Shown here in pieces: positions 22,557 to 34,464 of a stretch of DNA of 64,000 nt. Source of the stretch: Tilletiaria anomala UBC 951 (taxonomy: Eukaryota > Basidiomycota > Exobasidiomycetes > Georgefischeriales > Tilletiariaceae). Every line of letters begins with the position of its first letter. The first letter of the stretch is position 1. The stretch lies in the NCBI RefSeq assembly GCF_000711695.1, contig NW_013547010.1, positions 1 through 64,000 on the forward strand. Direction: 5' to 3'. The translations under genes were made by a program, and so were the position numbers. The notes beneath the pieces are model-generated. The model did no database searches and was not told where the DNA came from. It saw nothing but the letters and a program-made list of their open reading frames with translations.

Positions 22557-23941
22557 AGGAAGCTGCGGCTGTGACGCTTCGATGTGGGATGTCTGTACAT
22601 TGTACTTGGCAATCGCGTGTATCGCTCCGTCGCGTTGGGACGGCATCTGGCGGACCCGTAAGATTGCACTTTCCATTGTCACCGTGCATCGGATCTCTAA
22701 CCTGCTCTCCCTCTGCTCCATAGGGCCGCGGCCTGAAGAATGGATGAAATGAGGCTCAATTGATGGACATGATTCCAAAGCCATTATGTTTTTCAATTTT
22801 TGTAGACATGCCATGAAGTCTGTAGTTCTGGCTGCTGAGCTTATCAATTCTTGTCTTTCAGACCCGCTCGTTCGCGGGCTCACGCTCACGCGACTAGGAC
22901 CGCTGAATCGCACCTTCACTCTGCTGACACTCGATAATGCTGCTGATGCCCCGCATCCTTAAACTCGATCAGCCCTTTACGCCCGTGTTCGTCAGTATCC
23001 GCGCATCATCGCATCATCGTGCAACTCCGCATAGTCTGCAGCACCAATCCTAGCCGACATTATGTTGACTTTCACTGCATCCAGGAGCTCGCTTCGGCCG
23101 GCCGCTTTGCTGTTACCCGACCCTCTGAACACACTTTTGCCTTGAGCCATGCTTCATGGAACCCGCAAGATCCCCACGCGCCTACCGATGATGAAGTATG
23201 GGGCTCAGAAAAGGTGGGTGCCACGGCTGGGTCATGTTTTCGAGTCGAATTTTCCTGAATGCCGTATGTGTCACATTATGCTTCATATTCACGTTCGTTG
23301 TGACCATCCCGATTGTAACACAGATCACATATGTGCGCCACACGAAAACCACATTAGATGAGTCGGTTCATATTGGAGAGGAAGAAAGTCAGCGCAATCA
23401 TCTGCAGACGGGCAAGTCCAAGAAGGAACAACTGGACAGCATACTAGGTCACGCTTCGGGTAAGGGGTCGGCCAGGGTAAGGAGACGTCTTTAGGAGAGA
23501 TAGGAGTGCAGACACATGGTGGTGGCAACTCCAACATCGGCAGCACCGTGGGAAAGAAGGAGACAAACATTTGATGGCTCGTACCGCACCCAGATCCGTT
23601 CGAATTGTCCTCTTTCAGAGACCTCAATGGTGCTCCGTACAATGTAATGACTGCGAGGCTAGGTTGGTCGCTCGTCTTGCATCTCCACAAACCTACGGCT
23701 GTCGTGTTCAAAACTACCGTTGGGCGAATTACGTAATACATTCCATTGAGCCCTCGGATTTTCACGGCATCGTCCAGAATACCTCACCATGTGGTCGAGT
23801 CAGATGCTCGTATCCATACACTCAAGCACCTGCATATTGCATTCGAAGGCTTGATCAAAGTGCTGGCACCCAAAGATATCGCTTTACACCTCATCTGAAC
23901 GGCAAGAGGCAGCAGGCAGCTTGCAGCCCATTCCAGGCGCA
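22557..23941. other. Intergenic with a possible small membrane or hydrophilic ORF
   Basis: 1.4 kb. On the plus strand an ORF at 23198-23494 has one strongly hydrophobic helix (VTLCFIFTFVVTIPIV) followed by a charged tail (EEESQRNHLQTGKSKKEQL). A second frame continues the polar character to a stop near 23575 (GKETSLGEIG, NIGSTVGKKET). This could be a two- or three-exon gene for a small stress or membrane protein starting near 23149, but I could not build a convincing model. The rest is featureless. Confidence 0.3.
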
Positions 23942-25782
23942 ATGAGCGATCGCAGCTCCATGAACGACAGCAAACAGGAATGGTCAACATCCTCTTGGAG
24001 GAGCAAGCCAGTTGCGCAAGATGTGGTCTATCCTGATGCGGAGAATCTCTCCACCGTCTTACAGCAGCTCAAGTCTCTTCCCGGCCTGGTCACTCCAACG
24101 GAGGTCGACCGACTGCGAAAGCAGCTGGCTGATGTGGCAGATGGAAAAGTGCGCACTTGTCCCCGTGCTGTATCAGCTCCTTGGGCACACGATACTGTAC
24201 CTGTGTGCTAATCCTTTTGTTACACCTGGTTACATGTCCGTAGTCTTTCCTATTACAGTCAGGCGACTGCGCCGAGCTTTTCAGCTACTGCAATCCCACC
24301 CAAATAGAGGCGAAGCTAAAGCTGAGCCTTCTCATGTCCCTGATCATCATTTGGGGTGCCCGTGTGCCTGTTGTCCGATTGGGACGCGTAGCGGGCCAAT
24401 ATGCCAAGCCACGAAGCAAAGCCACCGAGGTTGTGGATTTTGATGGTGAAAAGAAGGAGGTATTGACTTTCAGGTGTGTGCATTCCTCTACATTGATGGT
24501 GTTCTACTCGCAAACTGAGCTTTGCACACGTGTACTTCTCAGAGGCGACAACGTCAACGGCTTTGATGTTCGCGACCGCAAGCCGGATCCGGAGAGGCTG
24601 CTGAAAGCTTACTTCCACAGCTCTGCTACCCTTAATCACATTCGCGCTTCACTGTCGAGCGGCTTTGCAGACTTGCATGCGCCCATGTCCTGGTCCTTCT
24701 CACATGTCCGCTCTCCCGCCTTGCAAGCCGAGTTTGAGCGGATCGTCGAGTCTCTCACCGACGCGTTGGATTTCATGAAAACTGTAGGTGCAGATCCCGA
24801 GAGCAGAAGTGAAAGCGGCAGCTCACTGAGCTCTGTGGACTACTACATTAGGTGAGTGTGGCATACGTACATTGGAGTGTGCCTTCCCTGACATCCTTAC
24901 CCACGTTCCTTACACAGCCACGAGGGCTTGATGCTTGAGTATGAGGAGGCTCTCACGCGTGTACAGAAACCCAGCTCGAAGGGATTACACTCAAACTCGT
25001 CCGCAGAGCGCGAAGAGAGAACCCCGTCAGAAGTACCGTACGTTCTGTCTGCGCACACCATTTGGCTTGGCGACAGGACACGACAACTGGACGGCGCGCA
25101 TATCGAGTTCTTCCGAGGGATACGCAATCCGGTCGGCATCAAGGTTGGCCCCTCCATGAAACCGGACGAATTGGTCAAGCTGCTTGATGTCATCGACCCA
25201 CGGTGCGAACGAGGGCGCGTGACGCTCATTGGAAGATACGGAGCCAAGAATGTTGATGCGCTCCTTCCAGCTCACATCCGTGCAGTCAACGCATCGTCTC
25301 ACGCTCAGAGTGTGATCTGGTGCTGCGATCCAATGCACGGTAACACGACCTCCTCGCCTTCTAACCCGTCCGTCAAGACGCGGCTGTTCAGCGACATTGT
25401 GACCGAGCTCGCAAGTGCCTTGCGTATCCATCAATCCCTCGGCAGCAGGCTTGGAGGCGTGCATCTCGAACTCACAGGTGATATGGACGAGAACGGTTTC
25501 AGCGTGACCGAGTGCGTGGGTGGGAGCATGCAGCTGCAAGACCGCGATTTGGCGCGCAACTACCAATCGCACTGCGATCCACGACTCAACTATGAGCAAT
25601 CGCTCGATATCGCTTTTCTCATCTCGCATTTCTTGCGTGGCCAGCGCCTCGGCAAGACCTCCGGTGCTTTCAGCCCGGCGCCCGCCAGCACCCTCGTCAA
25701 TGACCAAGCGGGCGGCTCACCAAACGAAGAGCAGGACCAGATCCTCTCAGAGCTCGTCAAGGGCATCTCTGCTCGCCCGTAG
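23942..25782 (+). CDS. Class II (plant/bacterial-type) DAHP synthase
   Basis: Exons 23942-24148, 24244-24473, 24543-24851 and 24918-25782; 536 aa. Hallmarks of the type II enzyme: SFLLQSGDCAELF with the metal-binding Cys, GQYAKPRS, RGDNVNGFD, SHEGLMLEYEEALTR, SAHTIWLGDRTRQLDGAHIE, NPVGIKVGP, WCCDPMHGNT, GGVHLELTG..D..TEC and CDPRLNYEQSL. It condenses phosphoenolpyruvate and erythrose 4-phosphate in the first step of the shikimate pathway. The second exon starts at the TAG acceptor at 24243; a nearer CAG would delete the SFLLQ strand. Intron 24474-24542 is stop-free and a multiple of three, but family alignment shows it must be removed. The stop is 67 bp from that of the convergent Barentsz-like gene. 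Confidence 0.95.
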
Positions 25783-25849
25783 ATACAAGGCACTCTACAG
25801 ACTCGGAAAAATAAGTACTTCTGGACGGAGTGCATTTTGCAATGGAATA

Positions 25850-28793
25850 CTACATCTGGTGATAATACCCATGGCTTGGCTGCATTCCGTCCTCCGCATC
25901 CGGTATGCCAGGTCCGTAGGCAGCGGGAGATTCGCCATAGGCGTACATGGCGGCAAGAGCCGCGGCAGGCGGTGTCCCAGCCCCACTGTAAGGATCCATG
26001 TAGTGCATCTGCATGTAGGCGGACTGCGCGACGGCAGTTGCCGCATAAGGGTTTGTTGCGGCATACGGCGGAGCGGTGCCGTCCCGATTCAAGCGACTGG
26101 CCTCACCAACGCGGCCATCGTTAGCGCCGCCATACGCATAGCTGAGAATCGCAGGGTCGGCTCCTGAAACGACCGGCGTGCTGGCGTGATCGCCCGATCC
26201 GGAACCGGGTCTGAACTCGGCAACGCGTGCTGCGCTGGCTGGGATCGTGCTGGGCTTGCGACCGTGGACGTGGCTGTGACCCTGCTTGACGCGCTGTAAG
26301 GCAGGGCCGACGGCGGCATGCATGGCCTGATCATACGCCTCGACGCTGGGCGGCGTGCCTGCGTAGTAGGACTGCATCTGCATAGCCATGGACGATGGCT
26401 GCGGGTAGTAGCCGACAGCGAGCGGCTGTGCGCCTTGCAAGTCATACACCATGCCAGAGGCATCCATCGCAAAGCCTGGCGGAAGCATTGGCATGGCAGG
26501 CTGCAGCATCGGTGGAAGAGCTGCTCCTCTCATCGAAGGCCGGCTTGACATCCGTGCGCTCTCCGCCTGGCTCTGCGAAGCGTCATCGTGCTGCGGCGTA
26601 CCGGCAGCGGGACGTTGGCCGTCGTGGCTCTGCGTTCCAGAACCGGATAACGACATAGCGAGACCAGAGGCCGCTGGGGAGCGTGCTGCAGATATGATGG
26701 TGCGAGCTGCCGAAGAGCCAGGTAGTCGGACCGGAGGAGTCATGGTAGCCGCTGCGGGCCCGCCGGCGACAATCTGCGTAGCTGCAGCCCTAGGATCAGC
26801 CGCAGCAGCTGCGGAACCTGAGCTGTTGAGCTTGACAGCTGCAAATCCGGGGCCTGATGGTCCTGTAGGTGCACGCAGAGCTGCCGAGAGACGGGCTGCG
26901 GCTTGCATTTGCGTACCATCCGGTGGAGACTGCGGCTGCGAATGCGGGTCCGATTGCGCTTGACCGCTGTCATTCTGCGCTTGTTGCACAATTAATGGTT
27001 GAGCAAGCGAGCCTAGCGCAGGGTGAGCCTGAGACTGAGCCTGAGCCTGAGCGGCAGGCGGAGTGACGGCTGGAGTCGTAACCGCGGCCCCACCGCGATT
27101 TTTCCGGCCCTTCGCTCCCTTGCCACCCCGATTTGCCCTTTCGCCTTGCTGCAACAGCACATCGAATCCATCATGTCCCCAGCGACCCTCTGGCGCACTT
27201 GTAGATGCGATGAGACCAGTGGCCTGAGCCGCAGCCGCCGCGGGTGTTGAGGCGGCGGAACTTTCCAGGCCTTCTTGAGCCAAGATTGGGCCATCATGCG
27301 CCGAAGCTGCGCTCTGATCCATTTCTGCAGATTGTGGCACCTTCTCTGGCGCAGCCGTCCTGTCCTCCTCCTCCTGCTTACGCCGCGGAGGCTCGACCCT
27401 CTGCCGGCGGAACGTCGTCTTGCCCTCGAGTGCATCGTAGTCGACATCGTCATCATCGTCACCCCATCCAAGTAAGCCTGATCTTGCCGCGCCGGACCCC
27501 TTGAAGTTCTTCCCTCTCGGCGCCGGAGGAGTTCCGCGGAAACCTCCGCGCACACCTCGAGTGACACCTGCTCCCCGCGGAGACCGCGCATTATGCATGC
27601 CGTACGAGGAAGGCCGAGTACCCGCCGGCGCTGCTCCACGGCCGGACTGAGCGTGTGCATCCGGCGGAGGCGGACCCGAGCGCCCGCGCCACCACCCGCT
27701 GAGCTTGCGCATGCTCCCATCCATAAGACGCTCATCGTGGCCCCAGAATTGACCGACGCGCGGCGTGAATGTTGGATCGCTGCTCAGCTTTTCGCGATAC
27801 TGCTCTGCTGCACGCCCTCCGCCGCGACCACCGCCACCACCGCCTCTACCACCCCTTGAGCCGCCGGCCCCTGCTCCTCGTCCCATACTACGCGCGCCGT
27901 CCGCAGCGCGTGCCTGTTGACGCGGACTGCGGCTGGGCGAGTCTTCCCGAAGCGAAAATTGATCGAAATCTACCCCTTCGAGCTCAGCATCTACGGGGGC
28001 CTTGAATGCCCTTTCTGAATCGTCCGCTTCGAACAGCTTCTTTGGCGGCTTTTTGGAGCCTGCAATACTATTAGCTGCGCTTGCGGCTGATGAGCCCGCT
28101 TTGTTTGATCCGCTCTTGCTTTTCTTCTCCCCTGATAGCGCAGCTGTGCCTGAGATGGGAAGGTCGGACGAGACGATCGAGTCCCATGACTCGGGTTTGT
28201 CCTTCTTGGCCGATTGCACCTTGCTCTTTCCTTTCGTGGGGCCAGTGACGGGGTCTGCTGCTTCCGGCACTGACGAGATAGTGTCGACCGCCGGGCTTTC
28301 CGCCCTGTGCTCCTCATCTTCGAGATCCCCTTCACTCTCATCATCCCCGTCGCTAACGTCTTCATCATCAGAGCCCTCCTCCTCTGAGCCTTCGTCGGAG
28401 CTGCTCACACTTGACGAGCTCGCGTGGCCTCCGTCCCCGGGCCCATCGTTATCCTCTTCCCCTTCGCTCTCCACATGATCCCGGCCGTGGTTCCGGCGCC
28501 GCAAGAGTGCTGTGCGCCGCTTCTTGGGACGTGAAGCAGGTGGCGGAGAGGCAGCTACAATGCGAAGACGCAGGTGGAGTCATGAGGTCAGCACGAGGCG
28601 CACACGGATCAAGGCGAGGTGGAAGAGTGGAAGACTTACTACCTTGAGGTGTCTCGAGGGAGGTGTGAGCCTCTTCTTTCGGCTTGCTGCCGCTATCGCT
28701 GCTGCTGGAGGCGACGGGATTAACAGCCAAGGTGTTGGTCTGTTCGGTGGAAGGCTGTGCGGCGGTGGCCGCGATGGTATCGGTATTGCTCAT
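25850..28793 (-). CDS. Barentsz/CASC3 (MLN51)-like exon-junction-complex protein
   Basis: Exons 28793-28643 and 28554-25850, 951 aa. The N-terminal third is Ser/Glu/Asp-rich with a basic RPKKRRTALLRRRN patch at the exon junction. The diagnostic Btz/SELOR elements are DPTFTPRVGQFWGHDERL near residue 312, RG/GGRG-rich RNA-binding tracts on either side, and RWGHDGFDVL near residue 506. In CASC3 the two aromatic-HD motifs wrap eIF4A3 and hold it on spliced mRNA. The remaining ~440 residues are Gln/Ala/Pro/Met-rich and disordered. Family role: EJC core factor for mRNA localisation and decay, in nucleus and cytosol. Presence agrees with the intron-rich genes here. The call depends on the two motifs, as the rest is low complexity. 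Confidence 0.75.
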
Positions 28794-29542
28794 ATTGCTC
28801 GCGTCGGTTGTTCTATACAGGCTTTCACGGAAGGAGTGCACAGGGGTGGGTGGAAACAGAGATCAGGGAGATGCAGCGTCTCCTGCTTGCCTTTGAGGTA
28901 TGCCCTGTGGAATCCGGCGAGAGGAAGCCTAGAGAGATGTTGGAGGTCGGACGGGAGAGACCTGACTTGCACCTCTTTACTAGAAACCGCAATGCCTTGT
29001 TGAAGAGAGCAGAAAATGGCGCACAAAAAGAAAGATTGCTGCCGCTGCCACTCTCGCTTTCTTTCTTTTTTCTTGCCATCGTGTATTCATGAACACATTC
29101 GTTGTCTTCTTTCCTTGCGTGTTGGCATCCATTACGGCTGTACTGATTGGAAGCTGTCATATTCCCTGGGCGTCGCATGCGTCACCTTGCGCAGTTTTGA
29201 TGCGTGCAAGACACCGGTGCACACATTTCACAACTGCGGAGCACAGAGAAGCTGTCACCTTCGAGGCGGTACATGACGGCTGTGCGCCGGCATATGTGGA
29301 AGACGGGGTACTCGTACAGTCATCGGGCTTAGCCTACAGCGCAAAGCTTTATCGGTAAAAACGACATCAGTGCAGACACGGGTTCATGCGTTACGACCAT
29401 GTCATCACGGGTCTTCATTGCTGGGACACGCTGCGGCGCAGTGGCAAGCAGGCTCCTGTGAGGCAGAAATCTCTGCAAGGTGCTGTGTCAAAGATGCGGC
29501 GGTTCCGCGGAGGCTGCGGGCCAGGCGTGGCATCACACTTGA
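28794..29542. other. Intergenic region
   Basis: 750 bp with small ORFs only. A frame open from 29386 (MRYDHVITGLHCWDTLRRSG) has codon usage resembling a gene but no match I recognise; it may be an upstream exon of the next entry. Confidence 0.35.
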
Positions 29543-30152
29543 TCTCCTGCTGCTCGTGTTACACGTTCGTTGTGGGAGAGGCAGAATGGATTAACCCCGC
29601 GGCCGGGGTCCCTGTGGTCCCATCGCCTATTTCGAAGGCCAGCCCGAGCATGCTTTGCGGAACCGACTCCAGCTCATGCGCCAGGTAAGGGACGAAGCTC
29701 GGATAGGAATCGCCGTGCGCCTGTCCGAGGCACAACAGTCAGTGTGGATCTTGAAAGAAAGAAAGCGTCGTTCATGTGCCCAGCTTGTCTGTACGACGCC
29801 ACCAACTCCATTGCCGATGCTGCCAAGCTTGGACTATTCATAGCCGACCCTCGCGGAGAGTCGTCGTCGGATCCGCTGAAGCTCGGCTTTAGCCAGATAC
29901 ATCGCCGGCCGCCAGGGACGGTGTCAGGCTGTCAGTTGCGTTTGGCCTACGCGATGGGCAGTCCGCGGTGGAAATGCTGACGCTCAGCTTGTGAACTATC
30001 AATTTGCATTTCGACCCAACCCCTTCAGTCAACCTCTGGGCAGTTCCAGACAGAGTGCAGCCATTCTCATGGCGAATGAATATACCTCGTTGAACGGTGT
30101 CCCAGAGCTAGATCGGGCAGCATACCTTAGCTGGTTCGGCGCTTCGAATTAA
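29543..30152 (+). CDS. Unrecognised spliced ORF, 3' exons
   Basis: Three plausible exons share frame: an opening that ends at a GTAAGG donor at 29685, 29739 to about 29930, and a last exon from a CTCAG acceptor near 29988 to TAA at 30152. The peptides are SVDLERKKASFMCPACLYD, DPLKLGFSQIHRRPPGT and LVNYQFAFRPNPFSQPLGSS, ending YLSWFGASN. One CxxC pair is visible. Neither the start nor the family could be determined. Frame continuity across two good introns argues for a real gene or a recent relic. It is convergent with the MFS transporter, 154 bp apart. Confidence 0.3.
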
Positions 30153-30306
30153 GTGCCCCCAAGGGCAGTATGATGGGCGTGGGCGCCGCTCAACTCTGCG
30201 TGCCGCAAACTGAAGAACACATCCCATGGCCCGTTTCGCTTAGTTGCGTGCTAGTAGCGTGTGGATATACAGCAGGAAGTGTTGCTCGGTCGATGCGCCC
30301 GCCCTC

Positions 30307-32579
30307 TCAGAGCGTGTATCGAAAGTAGATAGAGTCCTCTCCCTTTTGGGCGATATCCACGATCCGCCTCTCGTTTTCCTGCTCAGCCAATTCGCCCCGT
30401 TCATTCTCATCAGCAGCACCATGCTCGGAGTTCCGCTCTTCTGCCGCCTGCGCACGGTCGCGCTTCTTATTCACCCATGCGAGGTAGACGCTGGTGGACG
30501 ATGCGAGGAGCACAGCGAAGAGGAGCAGGCCCGCTGAGATCCACATGCCTTTGCGGTAGTATGGCCGTTCATGCGACGGGAAGAGGCGCGTGCCGAGCAG
30601 AGGTCCACATTGGCCGATCGTGCCACTGCACGTCCAAACGAGTGGGTGGGGTATCAGCAGGGCAAAATGGGAAGCAAAACAATGTCGAGGCAACCCACAA
30701 GATGGTCAGAGCAACTACCATCAGATGAGAGCGTATCGACAGTGTCAGCATCAAGAAACTTGCCATTCTCGCGGAGTACATGTTTCCACCATGCCAACTC
30801 ACATCCCTTTTTAGACTCGCCGTTGCTGTTGTTAAGCAACCACATATAGCATATGGGAATATACGTGAAGAGCGAGACCGTCACGAGGAACAGCACCCCG
30901 TACCTCTGCCAATTGCCATCCAAAGTAGCGAGCCAGAAGTATCCCACTGCTCCGAGGGCCGCAAGTATGGCGACAAATGGTCCGCGCAGCTGCACGCGGT
31001 CCGAGATCCGGACGATGCACACCGCCACGAGGAAGGCAGCGAGGTACAACGGCGCAGTCAAGCCTTGTGCCCGCAATGATGAGAAGCCGGCGCCGGACAG
31101 GATCGTGGGCAAGTAGACAGGAATCCCGCCGTATCCTACATTCACGATGAAGAACAGGATCGAATTCATGTAGCACAGCGGATCTTTCACTGTGATTAGA
31201 GACCAAGATTCAGCAACCCAACCTGTTCTTTCGCATCTTAACAAACGCCCATTGCTACTCACGAGCCTTAAATGAGTGATCCCAATCGAAGCTCTTTAAG
31301 AATCTTTCCCTTTTCTGTTCATCATCCCCCGTCATCACCTTCAAGTCTTTTTCGATGCTAAACAGCCGTGCTCGCAGAATGTTGCGCTCCTCTTGGGTTA
31401 GGAAGCGCGAGGCCTCGATTGAGTCAGGAAGGAGGAAGAAGATGAAGACTGACATGAGAAGCGTTGGTGCAGCCTCAATTATGACTGGGGCAGCAGGGCA
31501 ATGTGTCTCGCGTCAGATATTTTGGCGATCGATGGGCTTGAGCTGCAGCCAATACCTTCCACTCACATAGCAGGCGCCACGGTGGAACGGCAGACTTAGT
31601 TTGCACGATGCCGTAAGCGAGTGCGCCACCGAACGCAGATGCGATCGCACCGGCCGTGGCGTACCATGCGAAGCGGATACCGATTTCTGTGCGTGGATAA
31701 AAGAAGCCTGCGAGTGACCGGAGGAGAAAATGTGGTCTTATCAGTAAGGAGATTGCTTGCATAAGCTATAGAAAAGATAACCAACTCAGGTAGAGCGCGA
31801 CACCTGTGCCGAAGCCGGCTTCTGCTGCTGCCATGAAAAACCTAGCCGCCTGATTAAGGATCCAAGGAAATACCATGAATCTATCAGCATAGCCGTAGCT
31901 TAAGATATCTGTCTTGCGTATTCTACTTACCATCATGCTGCTCCAATTGAAAGCCGCCGCTTGTAGCATGCTCGCGAGCCCCCAAACAAAGACACAAGCG
32001 CTCATGTGCACATGTGGTGGGAGGATTTTGTATCCGAGCAGGAGAAATTGGAACAGAAGGTAGGCGACGTAGAAGATGGTTAGAAGCCATTGATATTGGC
32101 TGTCGGACATGCCGAGGTCGCGAGAAAGGCCAGCCGTGTTGGCGTTGCCAATGTTGGAGCGATCGAGGAAGGCTAACCCATAAGTGACAAATCTGATACA
32201 AGAATGTACAATCGTCGCTTGGAGTCAGCGTCGCCATGTGACTAGCTTAAAACAATCGCGAAGCCCTATGCAAGCCGACTCACATCAGCGGCATAATCCT
32301 AATGTCCAACTTGCGCCTCGCCCTGCACTCTTGGTCATCTGACCACCATTTCCGCGAAGCCCATTCGTGGACTTCCATCTCCTGCCGACGGTCTGCGTCT
32401 TCCTTCAGTTCGACTGCGTCCCGCGTCGATTCTGCGCGACCCTGGTGGGTTATCGCGCGATGCACATTGCCGTCTGAGCCTGTGGCGGCTGTAGCCCGGG
32501 CACCGGCGGAAACTTCCTCAGACTTAGAGGAGAGTTGGCGCAATGTGGCCCCTGGAACAGCCTCCTCGTCTACGGCCAT
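30307..32579 (-). CDS. MFS anion:cation symporter (Dal5/Tna1 family)
   Basis: Eight exons (32579-32284, 32192-31931, 31849-31786, 31707-31567, 31484-31263, 31189-30803, 30714-30699, 30625-30307) give 568 aa in phase. A polar ~95-residue N-terminus is followed by ~12 membrane helices with the family pattern: YGLAFLDRSNIGNANTAGL, EAGFGTGVALYLSFFYPRTE, WRLLFIIEAAPTL, FFLLPDS, NNSNGESKKGFALTIFG and GQCGPLLGTRLF. The family transports allantoate, nicotinate, pantothenate and other small carboxylates with H+ at the plasma membrane; the substrate cannot be read from sequence. Exon 7 is only 16 nt but is needed to restore the conserved helix. It shares a 533-bp divergent promoter with the DUF1349 gene, suggesting possible co-regulation. 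Confidence 0.92.
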
Positions 32580-33112
32580 ATCTCAAACGCTGCGTTCCAA
32601 GCAAATCGCGGCGCAACTTCACTTCTCACAGTTGTTGGACAGTTAACCCTGAATGCGGCAATCTACCTCGCCAGTTCCGGCTCGGATAATATATATATCA
32701 GCGAGGATAGCCATGGAGCTGCTGCGAGCGTGGGTGGTGAAAGTAAGCCAATGGGCAGAAGTGCATAGGCAATATACGAAGGCAGATGAGTCTGAGGAGC
32801 GTACAGCTGCATATAGCGAAGTGGTGCACAAAGTGGGTAAGAGGGGAAATTGCTGGTGAATGGGGGGCCCATGTGGCGACAAGGCTAATCACTTTGTCAC
32901 GTGATCATTTCCGCCCTACGCTATTGTTCACATCGCATCCGCGACATTGCCGATCGCGCTAGAATGCTGAGATCGAGTAGCCGCAATTAAAAAGCCTCCT
33001 GGGCATGTCGCCGCTGTGGCTGTCTCGGCCGAATAGCATTCGGTGCAAGTGATAGTATGGCCATGTCGGAACGGAGCCCCAAGGCAAGCCACTTCATACG
33101 ACAACTGACACC
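32580..33112. promoter_or_regulatory. Divergent promoter region (MFS transporter / DUF1349)
   Basis: 533 bp between divergent starts. An ATATATATATC run near 32690 could act as a TATA element for the transporter. No defined operator was recognised. Confidence 0.4.
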
Positions 33113-34400
33113 ATGACGTGGAGGCAGGAGGTCACGGTCAACTGTCAACTGCAGTTGCTCCATCCAGGCTACGCTGTGAAGCACGATCTGTTCTTTAACT
33201 TGCTAGCGCTTCATTGGTTCAGCGCTCTGCGAAAGCACCTCGATAGCTTCTTGGCCCTTAGCACTCGCAATACGCAGAATCCGCGCGTGCCTCGGTTGCG
33301 AGAACAAGGGAGTAATTCTGATCCCAAGCGACACTTTCGTTCGCAGTCTGGCGCCCTGGAAACTCGGAGCCCGGAAGATTCGCAGATCATGTCGCTCGAC
33401 TCTTTTGTCACCTTACTCGTTCACGACTCCCACTCGCTGAGTGGCTGGAAATCGCAGGGTAGTAGGACCGAGGCAGACAGAGTAACCTCCAGCCTGTTGG
33501 AGCTATGTGGGGATGGCGAAGCTACGCTCGTCGGCTCTCCCTCACAAACAAAAGACGCACCCATCAAGGCCGCCGATTCTCACTCCATCGCTGACGAAAA
33601 CAAAGGGGTCACCACCGTCATCCTACGCTCGGGTCCACGAACAGACTGGTGGCGCACAGCAGCTGGCTGCCATCCCGAATCGGACGTCAACCGCCGCACG
33701 GGTCCCAGTTTGACGCTCCACGCCGACGCGCGCGTCAACTTTACAGCAGGCGTGTGGATCCGTTGCGGGGATTTCAAAGAGCGATTTCAGCAGGGTACGC
33801 TATTTGTACATGCTGGTAGCCTGAGTCAGATGGTGACTTCGCAAGGCAAGCCGGCTCAAAACGCTAATTGGCTCAAAGTAGGAATCGAGAGGGAAGGAGA
33901 TGATGAATTTCTTGGGTGCGTTCGACATCCTCTTGCCCGCTTCTTTGAAATGGAGGCTGACGATTCGATTGCTGCCATCACACGGTACCAGATCGGTCGT
34001 GTGCAGCCCTTACTCGGATTGGGCCATCCAAAAAGCGCCTGTGCCCCCGTCTGCCTCACCTTCAACTTCTTCAGCAGCATCACAGAAAAGACACTGGATA
34101 TGGGTGCAAGTCAAGCGCCACGGACCGGACGTCACGATATCTTACGCAGTCTCTCCACCATCTGCTTCTGCGTCTCACACGTCCGAGGCTGAGGCACCGC
34201 GCCGCATGCCATCAGAAAAAGAACTAACCCTGATGCGAGAGGTGAAAGGATTCAATGTTCGACTCGAAGACGGCAGTGTGCCAGATTCGCAGAACGACGC
34301 TGCATTCCAAGAGTGGAGAGTCGGGATCATGACATGTGGTCCTCTGTCGGAGCACACCGAGGCGATATACTCTGGCTTTCACATGTGCATTGATTCGTGA
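33113..34400 (+). CDS. DUF1349 (concanavalin A-like, Ree1-type) protein
   Basis: Exons 33113-33915 and 33992-34400, 403 aa. From about residue 170 it shows the DUF1349 layout: RTDWWRT, ARVNFTAGVWIRCGDF, NWLKVGIE, GSVVCSPYSDWAIQ (created by the splice) and a closing WRVGIMTCGPLSEHTEAIYS. The family has a jelly-roll, lectin-like fold; the yeast relative Ree1 modulates galactose metabolism and enolase, but most members are uncharacterised. The first ~90 residues are unconserved. A downstream ATG at 33389 (MSLDSFVTLL) is an equally good start and would give ~311 aa. No signal peptide is obvious. The stop is 64 bp from that of convergent TRM9. Confidence 0.72.
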
Positions 34401-34464
34401 AATAAGGGCCCCTTGCACGGCTTTGCCTCGGTCGGTGTAGAATAGGTCGATGGTATTCCATGTC

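Noticed and set aside
24149-24260. CAG acceptor at 24260 for DAHP synthase exon 2
   Set aside because: It keeps frame but removes the conserved SFLLQ strand before SGDCAE. The TAG at 24243 restores it.
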